Shown in pieces: positions 1-9,525 of a stretch of 64,000 nt of DNA (the first letter of the stretch is position 1; each line of letters opens with the position of its first letter). Source of the DNA: Xanthomonas sp. (GTDB lineage: Bacteria; Pseudomonadota; Gammaproteobacteria; Xanthomonadales; Xanthomonadaceae). Location: contig NZ_JAFIWC010000018.1 in NCBI RefSeq assembly GCF_017163755.1, positions 1-64,000 of the forward strand, read 5' to 3'. The notes beneath the pieces were generated by a model. The model made no database searches, was not told where the DNA came from, and saw only the letters and a list, made by a program, of their open reading frames with translations. Position numbers and translations under genes: made by a program.

Positions 1-20
1 GAATGATCCGGGGACCACGC

Positions 21-1052
21 CTAACCCGACCTGACCCGCATGCGATCGGAACGGGTTTCCGACCGGGCGGCGGGCGGCGCCGCATCCCCCAGCAATTCGG
101 CTACCATTGAAGTAAAACGCTCCGCGAACTCGCGCCGCTGCGCCTCGAAGTAGTTCCTGGCCGCGGTACCCAGCGCGTCGCACTGGGTCGGCGACAGCGC
201 CAGCGCGCGCTCCACCGCCGCCTCGATCGCGGCGACATCGAGCTGGTAGCGCACGCCGAGGTTGTCGGCGCGCGCTCCGAGCGGTGCGATCAGCACGCCG
301 CGCTCGCCGGTCACCAGCTCGTTCATCGGCGCGCCGTCGGTGGTCACCACCACCGCGCCCACGCTCAGCGCCTCCATGATGTAGTGGCCGAAGCCCTCGG
401 CCTCCGACGGGCACAGGTGGAAGCGGTGGGCGTTCTGCAGGCGCCGCAGTTCGCGCTGGTCGAGGTAGCCGGTCAGGTAGTCGATGTTGCCCGCCTCGAT
501 CGGCCGCGACTTCTTCGCGTTCTGCACCACGCTCAGCCGCGGCCATTCCGGGTGCCGCGCCCAGGTCTGCAGCAGCACCGCGGTGCCCTTGGCCGAGCTG
601 CGCCCGGCCACATGCAGGAACGCGCGTTCGCGCGGCACCTCCGGGCGATAGCAATCGTCGCTGCAGAAACTGACGAAGCCGGTCGCGCAGCCCAGCTCGC
701 CGAAGCGCTGCTCGGCGTGCCGGGTCTTGCACAGCACGCGGTCGAAGCGCGGCAGCCACGCCAGCCACTTGTCCAGGAACCACTCCGGGTTGGGCACCAG
801 CACGTTGCGCCGGCCGCCGCCCAGGCAGCGCGGATAGACCCGCTCCAGGAAGATCTGCAGGTCGGCGGGCCCGCGCACCAGGCCGCGCAGCCACAGCGCG
901 AGCTCGCGCAGGCGGTTGACCGCGCGCACGGTGCCGAAGCCGAACACCTCGACCCGGTAGCGGCCGGTGCTGCGCAACGTGTCGGCGACCAGATGCAGGT
1001 CGCGGCTCAGGCCGCCGCCGTTGTCGCGGCTGATGACCCGGATCAGGCGCAT
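21..1052 (-). CDS. Glycosyltransferase, GT4-like (GT-B fold)
   Basis: This 343-residue protein resembles nucleotide-sugar glycosyltransferases of the GT4 type that build cell-surface glycans. The C-terminal half carries the family's E-x7-E signature (EGFGHYIME, inside SEAEGFGHYIMEALS), where the glutamates contact the donor sugar nucleotide. No signal peptide or membrane segment is visible, so it is probably cytosolic. The start is the ATG at 1052, giving MRLIRVISRDNGGG, a normal N-terminus for this fold; the longer open frame upstream is arginine- and alanine-rich and looks non-coding. It lies 67 bases downstream of a membrane glycosyltransferase on the same strand, which suggests a shared envelope-glycan role. 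Donor and acceptor cannot be told from sequence. Confidence 0.82.
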   Translation of the reverse strand: MRLIRVISRDNGGGLSRDLHLVADTLRSTGRYRVEVFGFGTVRAVNRLRELALWLRGLVRGPADLQIFLERVYPRCLGGGRRNVLVPNPEWFLDKWLAWLPRFDRVLCKTRHAEQRFGELGCATGFVSFCSDDCYRPEVPRERAFLHVAGRSSAKGTAVLLQTWARHPEWPRLSVVQNAKKSRPIEAGNIDYLTGYLDQRELRRLQNAHRFHLCPSEAEGFGHYIMEALSVGAVVVTTDGAPMNELVTGERGVLIAPLGARADNLGVRYQLDVAAIEAAVERALALSPTQCDALGTAARNYFEAQRREFAERFTSMVAELLGDAAPPAARSETRSDRMRVRSG

Positions 1053-1119
1053 GACACGCCACGCCGCAGCGCTGGCCGGCCACGCCGGACCGGGAACCGC
1101 GCCGGCGTGCGGGCGCCGC

Positions 1120-2832
1120 TCATTCGAAGCGGTCCTTGTCCTGTTCGCGCAGCCGGTCGCGGTCGCCCTTGGTGACCACGCAGGCGCCATGCACCGCCGA
1201 TGCGGGCACCAGCCACCAGTTGCGGCGGTTGGAGACCCCGGCCAGCTGGCTGGCGTTGCGGTCCACGCAGCCCAGCATCGCCGCCTCCTGCACCAGCAGC
1301 CAGCGGCGCTGCGGGGCCTGCGCCTGCCAGGCGACGCCGCGGCGCAGCTGCTCGTCCCAGGACACCACGAAGCCGAAGGTGGTCGCGGCGCGGTCGGCCA
1401 TCAACAGGTTCTGCTCCTTCCATGCCACCAGCCCCAGCTCGGCGTCCGGGCCGATGCGGCGGCCGGCCGCCTCCATCACCCCGCGCGCGGAACTGGACTT
1501 GTTGATCAGCGGATACACCATCAGCCCGGCCAGCACCCAGACCGCGGCCAGCAACGAAGCCAGCGCCGCCTGCGGACGGCGCGCGAACACCGCCAGGCTG
1601 CCGACGCCCCACAGGCCGATCGCCAGCACGGTCCAGGCCAGCGCGCGGACCGTCGGCAGATCGACGCCGCGCGCCTCCATCATCTGCGCGCGGAACCCGT
1701 GGCCGACCAGCACCGCCACGCCGACCGCGAGCAGCGCGACGGTCAGCAGCGCGGTGAACGCCAGCAACAGCCGCTTGAACGCCAGCTTGCGCAGCAGGCC
1801 CGGCAGCAGCGGCGCCAGCGCCAGGCACACCATCGGCAGCGCCGGCAGCACATAGACGTCGCGCTTGCCGCTGGGGATGGAGAAGAACAGGATGATCAGC
1901 GCCCACCACGCCAGCGGCAGCAGGTAGCGCGCATCGCGCCGGCGCAGGCGCCGCGCCCATGCCGGGACCGCCCACGGCAGGGCCAGCAGCGCCGGCAGCC
2001 ACATGCTCGGCATCACCCCGAAGAAATAGAACGGGCCGTGCGGGTGGTCCCAGGACTTGGTGTAGCGCCCGGCGGTCTGCCGGAACAGGATGTCGTTGAG
2101 ATAGGCGCGGTATTCGGGCTCCTGCGCCGACAGCGCCGTGGCCACCATCGGCACCAGCCAGATCGACACCGCGCCCACGAACGCCAGCGGACCGAGCCAG
2201 AAGCGCGCATCGCGCACGGCCACCTTCACCTGCGGCCAGCGCGCCAGCGACGCCAGCGCCGCCGGCAGCAGCATCAGCAGCGCGATGCCGCCCACGCCCT
2301 TGGTGATCGTGCCCAGCCCGGCGGCGAACCAGCCCAGCGTCCACATGCGCCAGTCCGGGCCGCGCAGCAGATGGCGGATCAGGCCGTAGTTGGCCAGGGT
2401 GATGAAGAACACCACCAGCGGATCGATCTGCGCCTTCTTCGCCTGGTAGGTGAAGTGGAATGCGAACAGCAGCAGATACGCCGCATACATGCCGACCCGG
2501 CGCGTCCACAGGCGCCGGCCGAGGTCGTAGACGCAGGCCAGCGTGCCCAGCCCGGCCAGCAGCGACGGCAGCAGGAACGCCACCCGCCAGTTGCCGAACA
2601 CGCTGTAGAACGAGGCCTGCAGCCACATCAGCATCGGCGGCTTGTCCGAATACAGTTCGGTGCCGCGGTGCGGGAACAGCCAGTTGCCGCTGTCCACCAT
2701 CTGCTTGGCGACCAGCGCGAAGCGCGGTTCGTCGGCCGGATGCGGATCGCGCAGCCCCAGCCCGGCGCCGAGTACCAGCACCGCGAGGATGGCCAACAAC
2801 CAGAATTCTCGGGACGCGCGGGTCTTCAGCAT
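1120..2832 (-). CDS. Integral-membrane glycosyltransferase, ArnT/PMT-like
   Basis: This 570-residue polytopic membrane protein belongs to the ArnT/PMT-type (GT-C) glycosyltransferases, which use lipid-linked sugars on the periplasmic side. An early hydrophobic helix is followed by a first periplasmic loop with acidic residues (ADEPRFA, near residues 33-39), the usual catalytic region, and by YSDKPPMLMW, strongly typical of ArnT. About ten further hydrophobic segments follow to residue 450, then a soluble C-terminal part. The start is the ATG at 2832 (MLKTRASREFW). The stop is 67 bases from the next glycosyltransferase. It may modify lipid A, O-antigen or another undecaprenyl-linked glycan; calling it arnT would be premature because no arn pathway genes are nearby. 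Confidence 0.8.
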   Translation of the reverse strand: MLKTRASREFWLLAILAVLVLGAGLGLRDPHPADEPRFALVAKQMVDSGNWLFPHRGTELYSDKPPMLMWLQASFYSVFGNWRVAFLLPSLLAGLGTLACVYDLGRRLWTRRVGMYAAYLLLFAFHFTYQAKKAQIDPLVVFFITLANYGLIRHLLRGPDWRMWTLGWFAAGLGTITKGVGGIALLMLLPAALASLARWPQVKVAVRDARFWLGPLAFVGAVSIWLVPMVATALSAQEPEYRAYLNDILFRQTAGRYTKSWDHPHGPFYFFGVMPSMWLPALLALPWAVPAWARRLRRRDARYLLPLAWWALIILFFSIPSGKRDVYVLPALPMVCLALAPLLPGLLRKLAFKRLLLAFTALLTVALLAVGVAVLVGHGFRAQMMEARGVDLPTVRALAWTVLAIGLWGVGSLAVFARRPQAALASLLAAVWVLAGLMVYPLINKSSSARGVMEAAGRRIGPDAELGLVAWKEQNLLMADRAATTFGFVVSWDEQLRRGVAWQAQAPQRRWLLVQEAAMLGCVDRNASQLAGVSNRRNWWLVPASAVHGACVVTKGDRDRLREQDKDRFE

Positions 2833-2857
2833 GGGACGGGATGATACCGGGGCCGAA

Positions 2858-4177
2858 TCACGCCGTCTTGCGCGCACGCGCGTAGAAAAACCCGTCGCCG
2901 TCCTGCTCGCCGGGCAGGCGCTGGCGGCCGCCGCCGGCGGCATGGCCGTAGGCGGCGCCCGGGTCCTCCGGCGCCGCATCCGCATGGCGCGCCAGGAACG
3001 CCAGCAGTTGGCGCTCGTTTTCGTCCTTCAGCAACGAACAGGTCGCGTACACCAGCACGCCGCCCGGGCGCAGCACCTGCCACGCCGCATCGAGCAGGCG
3101 CGCCTGAATGCCGCGCAACGCGGCGATGTCCTGCTGCCGGCGGTGCAGCAGCACGTCCGGCTGGCGGCGCACGATGCCGGTGGCCGAGCAGGGCGCATCC
3201 AGCAGCACCGCATCGAACGGCGTGCCGTCCCACCAGCTCGCCACGTCGGCGGCGTCGGCGGCCTGCAGCACGGCGTGTTCGCCGGCGCCGGTGCGGGCGA
3301 AGGTCTCGCGCACCCGCGCCAGCCGCCGCGCGTCCACGTCAAGCGCGGTCAGGCGCAGCGTCGGGTCGCGTTCGAGCAGGTGCGCGGCCTTGCCGCCCGG
3401 CGCGGCGCAGGCGTCGAGCACGCGCGCGCCGGGCGCCGGTGCCAGCGCGTCGGCGACCTGCTGCGCCGAGGCGTCCTGCACCGACACCGAGCCGTCGGCG
3501 AAACCGGGCAGCGCGCTCATCGCCACCGAGTCGCCGAGCCGGATCGCGTCGGCCAGCCACGGCACGGTCTCGGCTGCGATGCCGGCCTCGGCCAGGCGGC
3601 GCAGGTAGCCGTCGCGGTCGCTGCGGCGGCGGTTGACCCGCAGCCACAGCGGCGCCGCCTGCTGGCTGGCGGCGAAGATCGCCTCGGCCTGCCCGGGCCA
3701 GTCGGCGCGCACCGCCTCGCGCAGCCACAGCGGCCAGTCCGCGGCCGGCTCGGCGGCCGGCATGCCCTCGCGCAACGCGCGGCGCAACAGCGCGTTGACC
3801 ATGCCGGCCTGGCGCGGCCGGTCCAGCGCGCGCGCCGCCTCGACCGTGGCCGACAGCGCCGCATGCGGCGCCAGCTGCAGCGCATCGATCTGCGCGAATC
3901 CCACCAGCAGCAGCGCGCGCAGTTCGGCGTCGCGCTGCGGCAGCTGCTTCTGCAGCCACAGCCGCAGCGCCGCCTCGTAGGCGGGACGGCGGCGCAGCAC
4001 CGCAAAGCAGATCGCCTCGACCAGGGCGCGGTCGCGCGGGTCGGGCAGCGTCGGCAATGCCGCGGCCAGCTCCGCCTTCAACGAACGCCCGCGCTCGATC
4101 ACCGCCACCAGCACCCGCGCCGCCGTCACCCGCGGCGCCACCCCGGGCAGCATCGCCGCGTCGTCCGGCGGGTTCAT
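2858..4177 (-). CDS. rsmB: 16S rRNA (cytosine-967-C5)-methyltransferase RsmB
   Basis: RsmB transfers a methyl group from S-adenosylmethionine to C5 of cytosine 967 of 16S rRNA. The 439-residue protein has the expected two parts: an N-terminal NusB-like helical RNA-binding domain (about residues 12-145) and a Rossmann methyltransferase domain. SAM-binding motif [10 protein letters not shown] is at 255-263, and the two catalytic cysteines are in DAPCSATG (C330) and YATCSL (C380). The start is the ATG at 4177 ([10 protein letters not shown]); MLPGVAP nine codons on is possible. It follows fmt by 19 bases on the same strand, the classic def-fmt-rsmB order, and is probably co-transcribed with it. 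Confidence 0.95.
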   Translation of the reverse strand: MNPPDDAAMLPGVAPRVTAARVLVAVIERGRSLKAELAAALPTLPDPRDRALVEAICFAVLRRRPAYEAALRLWLQKQLPQRDAELRALLLVGFAQIDALQLAPHAALSATVEAARALDRPRQAGMVNALLRRALREGMPAAEPAADWPLWLREAVRADWPGQAEAIFAASQQAAPLWLRVNRRRSDRDGYLRRLAEAGIAAETVPWLADAIRLGDSVAMSALPGFADGSVSVQDASAQQVADALAPAPGARVLDACAAPGGKAAHLLERDPTLRLTALDVDARRLARVRETFARTGAGEHAVLQAADAADVASWWDGTPFDAVLLDAPCSATGIVRRQPDVLLHRRQQDIAALRGIQARLLDAAWQVLRPGGVLVYATCSLLKDENERQLLAFLARHADAAPEDPGAAYGHAAGGGRQRLPGEQDGDGFFYARARKTA

Positions 4178-4196
4178 CGCGGGCAAGCGCGCCGGC

Positions 4197-5120
4197 TCAG
4201 GCCAGCACCGGCAGGTCGCGCCGGGCGTTGAGGTAGTCGGCGGCGGTGATCGCCTTGCCGCCCTCGCGCTGCAGCACGCGCAGGCGCAGCGCGCCCTGGC
4301 CGCAGGCGATGTCGATGCCCTGCCTGGACGCGGCCAGCACCGTGCCCGGCGCGTGCGCGTGCGCCAGCTCCAGCGCGACCGCGCCGTGCACGCGCACCCG
4401 CTCGCCGGCCAGCACCGCCTCGGCGATCGGCCAGGGATTGAACGCGCGCACCCGCCGCGCCAGCAGCTCGGCCGGCTGCTGCCAGTCCAGCCGCGCTTCG
4501 GCCTTGTCCAGCTTGTGCGCATAGGTGACGCCGGCCTGCGGCTGCGGTTGCGGCACCGGGCGGATGCCGGCGCGCAGCAGGCCCAGGCCGTCGGACAGCA
4601 CCTGCGCGCCGAGCGCGGCCAGGCGGTCGTGCAGCTGCCCGCCGGTATCGGTCTCGCCGATCGGGGTGCGCTGCGACAGCAGCACCGGGCCGGTATCCAG
4701 GCCGGCCTCCATCTGCATCAGGCATACCCCGGTCTCGGTATCGCCGGCCTCGATCGCGCGCTGGATCGGCGCGGCGCCGCGCCAGCGCGGCAGCAGCGAG
4801 GCGTGCACGTTCCAGCAGCCATGGGTCGGGATCGCCAGCACCGCCTTGGGCAGGATCAGGCCGTAGGCCACCACCACCAGCAGGTCCGGCTGCAGCGCGC
4901 GCAGGGTCTGCAGCGCGTCCGGCGAACGCAGCGTCTGCGGCTGCAGCACCGGGAGGCCGCGCGCCACCGCCTCCAGCTTGACCGGCGACGGCGTCAGCCC
5001 GCGGCCACGGCCGGCAGGCCGGTCCGGCTGGGTATAGACCGCGACCACCTCATGGCGCTGCGCGGCCGCGCGCAACGACGGCACGGCGAAGTCCGGCGTA
5101 CCGGCGAAGACGATTTTCAT
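4197..5120 (-). CDS. fmt: Methionyl-tRNA formyltransferase
   Basis: Fmt formylates the amino group of methionine on initiator tRNA, using 10-formyltetrahydrofolate. The 307-residue product has the normal length and both domains: an N-terminal formyltransferase Rossmann domain starting [16 protein letters not shown] and holding the folate-binding signature [14 protein letters not shown], and a C-terminal OB-like domain that binds tRNA (from about residue 205). The ATG at 5120 is chosen because [11 protein letters not shown] is the family N-terminus; the 13 codons upstream fall in an intergenic repeat. It lies between def and rsmB on the same strand. Formylation here and deformylation by Def act on the same nascent-chain start. 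Confidence 0.96.
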   Translation of the reverse strand: MKIVFAGTPDFAVPSLRAAAQRHEVVAVYTQPDRPAGRGRGLTPSPVKLEAVARGLPVLQPQTLRSPDALQTLRALQPDLLVVVAYGLILPKAVLAIPTHGCWNVHASLLPRWRGAAPIQRAIEAGDTETGVCLMQMEAGLDTGPVLLSQRTPIGETDTGGQLHDRLAALGAQVLSDGLGLLRAGIRPVPQPQPQAGVTYAHKLDKAEARLDWQQPAELLARRVRAFNPWPIAEAVLAGERVRVHGAVALELAHAHAPGTVLAASRQGIDIACGQGALRLRVLQREGGKAITAADYLNARRDLPVLA

Positions 5121-5228
5121 GGAGGCTGGGAACCGGAATGAGGAATGGAGAATGGGCAAGGCGCGAACCCGGAAAGGTCACGGGTACCGCACTTACGATT
5201 CCCGTTTCTCCATTCCCGGTTTCCCGCT
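5121..5228. repeat. Imperfect inverted-repeat spacer between def and fmt
   Basis: The 108 bases between def and fmt hold two G/A-rich versus C/T-rich arms: a left arm near 5128-5157 with units like GGAATGGAGAATGGG, and a right arm near 5198-5225 with CTCCATTCCCGGTTTCCCG. They pair imperfectly into a hairpin. The unit style matches spacers at 46441-46600 and 52766-52911. This is probably one of the degenerate intergenic repeats common in this bacterial family rather than a terminator, because no T-tract follows and both flanking genes read the same way. Confidence 0.5.
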
Positions 5229-5741
5229 TCAAGCTACGTGCTTGCGCGCCTTGGCCAGCTTCTTGCGCACCATCTCGCGCTTGAGCGGCGAGAGGTAGTC
5301 GACGAACAGCTTGCCGTCCAGGTGGTCCATCTCGTGCTGCACGCATACCGCCAGCAGGCCGTCGGCGGCCAGTTCCTGCGCCTGGCCGTGGCGGTCCAGG
5401 TAACGCACGGTGATGGCGTTGGCGCGGGTCACGTCGGCGTAGATGCCCGGCACCGACAGGCAGCCTTCCTGGTAGACCTGCTCGCCGTCGCGGCTGAGGA
5501 TCTGCGGGTTGATGAACACCTGCGGCGCGTTCTTCTCCTCGCTGACGTCGATCACCATGAAGCGCTTGTGCACGTCTACCTGGCTGGCGGCCAGGCCGAT
5601 GCCCGGGGCCTCGTACATGGTCTCGAACATGTCGTCGAGCAGGCGCTGGAACGCGGGCGTCGCCACGTCGGCGGCGTCGACCGGGACCGCCTTGGTGCGC
5701 AGGCGGGGATCGGGGAACTCGAGAATAGGTAGCAGGGCCAT
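5229..5741 (-). CDS. def: Peptide deformylase
   Basis: Def removes the N-formyl group from nascent proteins, using a catalytic divalent metal. The 170-residue protein has all three signature motifs: GIGLAASQ (47-54), EGCLS with the metal-binding cysteine C94, and QHEMDHLDG with metal ligands H136 and H140 and the catalytic glutamate E137. The start is the ATG at 5741 ([14 protein letters not shown]), the canonical N-terminus; the extra 16 codons upstream are not family-like. It is first in the minus-strand def-fmt-rsmB run and divergent from the LysM gene beginning at 5870, with a 128-base shared promoter region. Nothing is missing relative to the family. Confidence 0.97.
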   Translation of the reverse strand: MALLPILEFPDPRLRTKAVPVDAADVATPAFQRLLDDMFETMYEAPGIGLAASQVDVHKRFMVIDVSEEKNAPQVFINPQILSRDGEQVYQEGCLSVPGIYADVTRANAITVRYLDRHGQAQELAADGLLAVCVQHEMDHLDGKLFVDYLSPLKREMVRKKLAKARKHVA

Positions 5742-5804
5742 AGCGGTACCCAATGTGGGGGCGCCGGACAATTCGGCAAGGCCGGACAATTCTACCGCGA
5801 ACCC

Positions 5805-5835
5805 TTGCGCTGCGCCCTGGGTTCTGGACTATAGT
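5805..5835 (+). promoter_or_regulatory. Candidate promoter of the LysM gene
   Basis: A TTGCGC element (5805-5810) and a TATAGT element (5830-5835) resemble sigma-70 -35 and -10 boxes, with a longer-than-ideal 19-base spacer. They lie 35 bases before the LysM protein ATG in the only spacer between the divergent def and LysM genes. The -10 match is good; the -35 is weak. Confidence 0.4.
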
Positions 5836-5869
5836 GCGCGGACCTGTTGGGGAATCAGGCTCCGCACTC

Positions 5870-7006
5870 ATGTTCAATCGACTCCGTACGGTCGTCGCCG
5901 TGGCGATGCTCACCGTTGCGACCTATGCCGCTTCCACGAGCATGGCCGCCGAACACCCGGACACCTACGTGGTGCGCAAGGGCGACACCCTGTGGGACAT
6001 CGCCGGGCGTTTCCTGGGCAAGCCCTGGCTGTGGCCGGAAATCTGGCAGGCCAATCCGCAGGTCCACAATCCGCACCTGATCTATCCGGGCGACGTGCTC
6101 AGCCTGGCCTACCTGGACCGCGTGGCCCGCGCCGGCGTGCGTCCCGGCCCGCGCCAGGAAGCGCCGATCAACGCGATCCCGCTGTCGGACGTCGAGCCGT
6201 TCCTGAAGAACCTGCGGGTGACCGACAGCATCGACGGCCTGCCCTACGTGGTCGGCCTGGAAGAAAACCGCATGCGCGCCACCGCCGGGCAGCTGGTCTA
6301 CGCCGCCGGCCTGGCCGACGCGCAGGCCGGCCAGCGCTATGCCGTGGTGCGCCCGACCGTGCGCTACGTGCTGCCCAAGCTCAGCGACGACCTCAATGCC
6401 GACGGCCGCGTCACCCCCGGCACCGGCAACCTGTGGCAGACCTTCGTGCCGCCGGACAAGCGCCGCGAGACCCTCGGCTACGAACTGGCCCAGGTCAACG
6501 TCGGCACCGTCACCCGCACCGCCGCCGGCAGCGACCAGGTCACCACCCTGCTGCTGCACGACAGCGACCGCGAAGTGCGCTCCGGCGACCGCCTGATCGC
6601 GGTCGAGGCGCAGCCGTACGACCTGCAGTTCGTCCCGCACCCGCCGGCGCCGCAGGCGGTCGAGGCCGGGCTGCGCGTGCTCGCGGTGGCCGACGCCTTC
6701 ACCGCGGCCGGCCCGCGCGACGTGATCGCGATCTCCGGCGGCAGCCGCGAGGGCATCGACAACGGCACCGTGTTCTCGCTGTGGCGCCACGGCAACCGCG
6801 TCAACGACCGCGTGCGCAGGCCCGAGACCTCGCGTGCCGACGACGGCTTCACCGGCGGCGCGGGCAGCACCGTGGCCCTGCCGGACGAGTACGCCGCCCA
6901 CGCGATGGTGTTCCGCACCTTCGACAAGGTCAGCTACGCGCTGGTGATGGACGGGATCAAGCCGACCCGGATCGGCTACGACGTCAAGCACCCCGACGCA
7001 CGCTGA
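5870..7006 (+). CDS. Secreted LysM-domain protein
   Basis: This 378-residue exported protein begins with a signal peptide (hydrophobic core near residues 8-21, likely cleavage after SMA-A around 26), followed at about 31-80 by one LysM domain (TYVVRKGDTLWDIAGRF), which binds peptidoglycan glycan strands. The remaining 290 residues form a mixed region without a recognisable enzymatic motif. LysM proteins of this size are commonly found just before dprA in gammaproteobacteria, as here, and are thought to act in the cell envelope; the exact role is unknown. The start at 5870 is chosen because it gives the signal peptide; upstream in-frame codons lie in the promoter region. Confidence 0.88.
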   Translation: MFNRLRTVVAVAMLTVATYAASTSMAAEHPDTYVVRKGDTLWDIAGRFLGKPWLWPEIWQANPQVHNPHLIYPGDVLSLAYLDRVARAGVRPGPRQEAPINAIPLSDVEPFLKNLRVTDSIDGLPYVVGLEENRMRATAGQLVYAAGLADAQAGQRYAVVRPTVRYVLPKLSDDLNADGRVTPGTGNLWQTFVPPDKRRETLGYELAQVNVGTVTRTAAGSDQVTTLLLHDSDREVRSGDRLIAVEAQPYDLQFVPHPPAPQAVEAGLRVLAVADAFTAAGPRDVIAISGGSREGIDNGTVFSLWRHGNRVNDRVRRPETSRADDGFTGGAGSTVALPDEYAAHAMVFRTFDKVSYALVMDGIKPTRIGYDVKHPDAR

Positions 7007-7038
7007 CCCGCGCACGCGGACTAGTCCTACATCCACCA

Positions 7039-7064
7039 CCGACGGCGCCCGAGGGCGCCGTCGG
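7039..7064 (+). terminator. GC-rich hairpin after the LysM gene
   Basis: A 12-base perfect stem (7039-7050 with 7053-7064) lies 32 bases after the LysM gene stop and ends 23 bases before dprA. The loop is only two bases as written, so a few pairs at the tip would open. The following sequence CGTTTG has only a short T-run, so this is a weak intrinsic-terminator candidate that may only partly separate the LysM gene from dprA. Confidence 0.45.
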
Positions 7065-7087
7065 CGTTTGCGGCCTAGCCTGCGCGC

Positions 7088-8230
7088 ATGGCCGCTCGTC
7101 CCGCCCACCGTTGCGCCGCCGACGCGCTGCTGGTCCTGTCGCTGGCCGGCGGCGCCAGCGCGCCGCGGCGCCTGCTGCTCGAGCGCTGCGGCGGGGCCGG
7201 CGCCGCCCTGGCCGCCGGCCCCGCGGCCTGGCGCGCGGCCGGGCTGAGCGAGGCCCAGGCCCAGGCGCTGCGCGAGCCGGATCCCGCCGCGCTGGACGCC
7301 GCGCGCGCCTGGCTGGCGCAGCCGCGGCACCACCTGCTCGGCTGCCACGACCCCGACTATCCGGCGCTGCTGCGGCGCATCGCCGCGCCGCCGCTGGCCT
7401 TGTACGTGGACGGCGACCCGGCCGCGCTGTGGCACCCGGCGCTGGCCGTGGTCGGCAGCCGTGCGCCCAGCGCCGGCGGCCGCGACAACGCCTACCGCTT
7501 CGCGCGCGCGCTGGCCGAGGCCGGCATGGCGGTGGTCAGCGGCATGGCCGCCGGCGTGGACGCGGCCGCCCACGAGGCGGCGCTGGCGCGCGGCGGCCTG
7601 ACCGTGGCCGTGGTCGGCACCGGCGCGGACCTGGCCTACCCGCGCCAGCACGCCGCGCTGCGCGCGCGCATCGCCGAGCGCGGCGCGGTGGTCAGCGAGC
7701 ACCCGCCCGGCACCGGCGCCCGGCCCAGCCATTTCCCGGCGCGCAACCGGATCATCGCCGGGCTGGCGCTGGGCACGCTGGTGGTCGAGGCGGCCGAGCG
7801 CTCCGGCGCGCTGATCACCGCGCGCCTGGCGGCCGAGGCCGGGCGCGAGGTGTTCGCGCTGCCCGGCTCGATCCACAACCCGCTGGCGCGCGGCTGCCAC
7901 CGCCTGATCCGCGACGGCGCCGGGCTGGTGGAAAGCGCCGAGGAAGTGCTGGCCGGGGTCGCGCCGCTGGCCGCCGAACTGGCCGATGCCTTGCGTGGGC
8001 GCCTGAACGCCCCCACACACAGGAGCGCCGAGATGGTCGGCGCCGCGCCGCCGCCTTCCGATCCCGACTACCAGCGCTTGTGGCAGGCGCTCGGTCATGA
8101 CCCTACCCCTATGGATTCATTGATCGAGCGCACCGGATTGACGCCCGCCGCGCTGTCCTCCATGCTGCTGCTCATGGAACTGGACGGCAAAGTGGCGGTC
8201 GAACGCGGTCGTTACACCCGCAAACCCTAG
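7088..8230 (+). CDS. dprA: DNA-processing protein DprA
   Basis: DprA (Smf) binds incoming single-stranded DNA during natural transformation and helps load RecA. The 380-residue protein has the full three-part layout: an N-terminal helical SAM-like region (about 10-85), the Rossmann-like DprA core with [36 protein letters not shown] and the hallmark RNRIIAGLA, and a C-terminal winged-helix domain (about 318-378). The ATG at 7088 is the only sensible start. It is followed at 43 bases by smg, a very common neighbour. An intact dprA agrees with transformation competence but does not prove it, since no com genes are in the window. Confidence 0.95.
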   Translation: MAARPAHRCAADALLVLSLAGGASAPRRLLLERCGGAGAALAAGPAAWRAAGLSEAQAQALREPDPAALDAARAWLAQPRHHLLGCHDPDYPALLRRIAAPPLALYVDGDPAALWHPALAVVGSRAPSAGGRDNAYRFARALAEAGMAVVSGMAAGVDAAAHEAALARGGLTVAVVGTGADLAYPRQHAALRARIAERGAVVSEHPPGTGARPSHFPARNRIIAGLALGTLVVEAAERSGALITARLAAEAGREVFALPGSIHNPLARGCHRLIRDGAGLVESAEEVLAGVAPLAAELADALRGRLNAPTHRSAEMVGAAPPPSDPDYQRLWQALGHDPTPMDSLIERTGLTPAALSSMLLLMELDGKVAVERGRYTRKP

Positions 8231-8273
8231 TTTCTTCACCTCCACAGCGTCTAGCGACGCAGGCCGAGGGGCA

Positions 8274-8747
8274 ATGAAAGAGAGCATTCTGGATGTCCTG
8301 CTGTACCTGTTCGAACACTATTTCAGCGAAGACGCGGACCCGGTCCGCGACCGCGACTCCCTCCAGAATGGCCTGATCCAGGCCGGTTTCAGCCCCACCG
8401 AGATCAGCAAAGCGTTCGACTGGCTCGATGCCCTGGCCGATCAGCGGCCGGCGGTGGCGCAGCCGCGCGTGGACGGCCCGATCCGCATCTTCCACGGCCC
8501 CGAGCTGGACAAGCTGGACGTGGAATGCCGCGGCTTCCTGCTGTTCCTGGAACAGCACGGCATCCTCGACAGCGACCAGCGCGAGCTGGTGCTGGACCGG
8601 GCGATGGCGCTGGACCAGGACGAACTGGACCTGGACGACCTGAAATGGGTGGTGCTGATGGTGCTGTTCAACCAGCCCGGCGCCGAGGCGGCCTACGCCT
8701 GGATGGAAACCCAGATGTTCGTCGACGAACCGGAGCCGCTGCACTGA
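8274..8747 (+). CDS. smg: Smg family protein (DUF494)
   Basis: The 157-residue protein matches the Smg/DUF494 family: it opens with [17 protein letters not shown], the characteristic family start, and is rich in acidic residues and leucines, suggesting a small all-helical protein. It has no signal peptide. Smg has no settled function; it is strongly linked to dprA and topA in beta- and gammaproteobacteria, and this placement (43 bases after dprA) follows that pattern. The family name is certain, the role is not. A short gap then leads to two GYF-domain genes inserted before topA. Confidence 0.93.
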   Translation: MKESILDVLLYLFEHYFSEDADPVRDRDSLQNGLIQAGFSPTEISKAFDWLDALADQRPAVAQPRVDGPIRIFHGPELDKLDVECRGFLLFLEQHGILDSDQRELVLDRAMALDQDELDLDDLKWVVLMVLFNQPGAEAAYAWMETQMFVDEPEPLH

Positions 8748-8782
8748 GCTGAAGGGCCCGTGCACGGACGCAGGAGAGAACC

Positions 8783-9484
8783 TTGAGCCACTGGTACTAC
8801 GCCGATGCCGCGCGCCAACGGCACGGGCCGCTGAGCAGCGCGGCCCTGCTGGAGCTGCTGCAGGGCGGACAGCTGCACCCCGACACCCTGGTCTGGCGCG
8901 AGGGCCTGCCGGCCTGGGCGCCACTGCGCTCGTTCGCCGAGGAACTCGGCCTGCCTGCCGCCGCGGCCGCGCTGCCCCCGCCGCTGCCTGCGCCGGCCGC
9001 TGCGCCTGCCGCCGCCGTCGCCACTGCTGCCGCGCCCAAATCCGGGCTGTCCGGCTGCGCGATCGGCGGCATCATCGCCGCGGCGGTCGGGGTGGTGGGG
9101 CTCGCGGTGATCGGCGTGCTCGCCGCGATCGCGGTACCGGCGTACCAGGAGTACACGCTGCGCGCCAAGAGCACGGCGGCGATCGGCCAGATGGAGGCGC
9201 TGAAGCCGCAGATCGAGGCCTACATCGCCGAGCAGCAGCGCTGCCCGGTCAACGGCGACGACGGCTTCGGCACGCCGGAAAGCTACGCCGACGCGCAGAT
9301 CGCGCAGGTCCGGGTCGGCCGTTTCGACAACGGCCATTGCGGCCTGGAAGCCACCTTGCGCGAGCCCGGCCGCGATGCGCTGGATGGCAAAGCGCTGTGG
9401 CTGGACTACGATGAACAAAGCGCCGCCTGGACCTGCAGCGCCGAAGTGGACGACCGCTATCTGCCCGTGCACTGCCGCGGCTGA
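8783..9484 (+). CDS. GYF-domain protein with pilin-like membrane helix
   Basis: This 233-residue protein starts with a GYF_2 (DUF4339) domain (WYYADAARQRHGPLSSAALL, about residues 4-55), followed by a Pro/Ala-rich linker to about residue 88 and a membrane helix ending GVLAAIAVPAYQEYTLRAK, the conserved stretch of the type IV pilin alpha-1 helix. It lacks the prepilin peptidase site: the residue matching Glu5 is valine, and no Gly-Phe cleavage pair is present. The C-terminal part has three cysteines. A TTG start is inferred at 8783, supported by an AGGAGA ribosome site 6 bases upstream. The next gene shares the GYF head. GYF domains bind proline-rich peptides; the partner here is unknown. Confidence 0.82.
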   Translation: MSHWYYADAARQRHGPLSSAALLELLQGGQLHPDTLVWREGLPAWAPLRSFAEELGLPAAAAALPPPLPAPAAAPAAAVATAAAPKSGLSGCAIGGIIAAAVGVVGLAVIGVLAAIAVPAYQEYTLRAKSTAAIGQMEALKPQIEAYIAEQQRCPVNGDDGFGTPESYADAQIAQVRVGRFDNGHCGLEATLREPGRDALDGKALWLDYDEQSAAWTCSAEVDDRYLPVHCRG

Positions 9485-9525
9485 CACGATAGCGGGACGA
9501 TGGACAGCAACCGGGGAAATGGACA

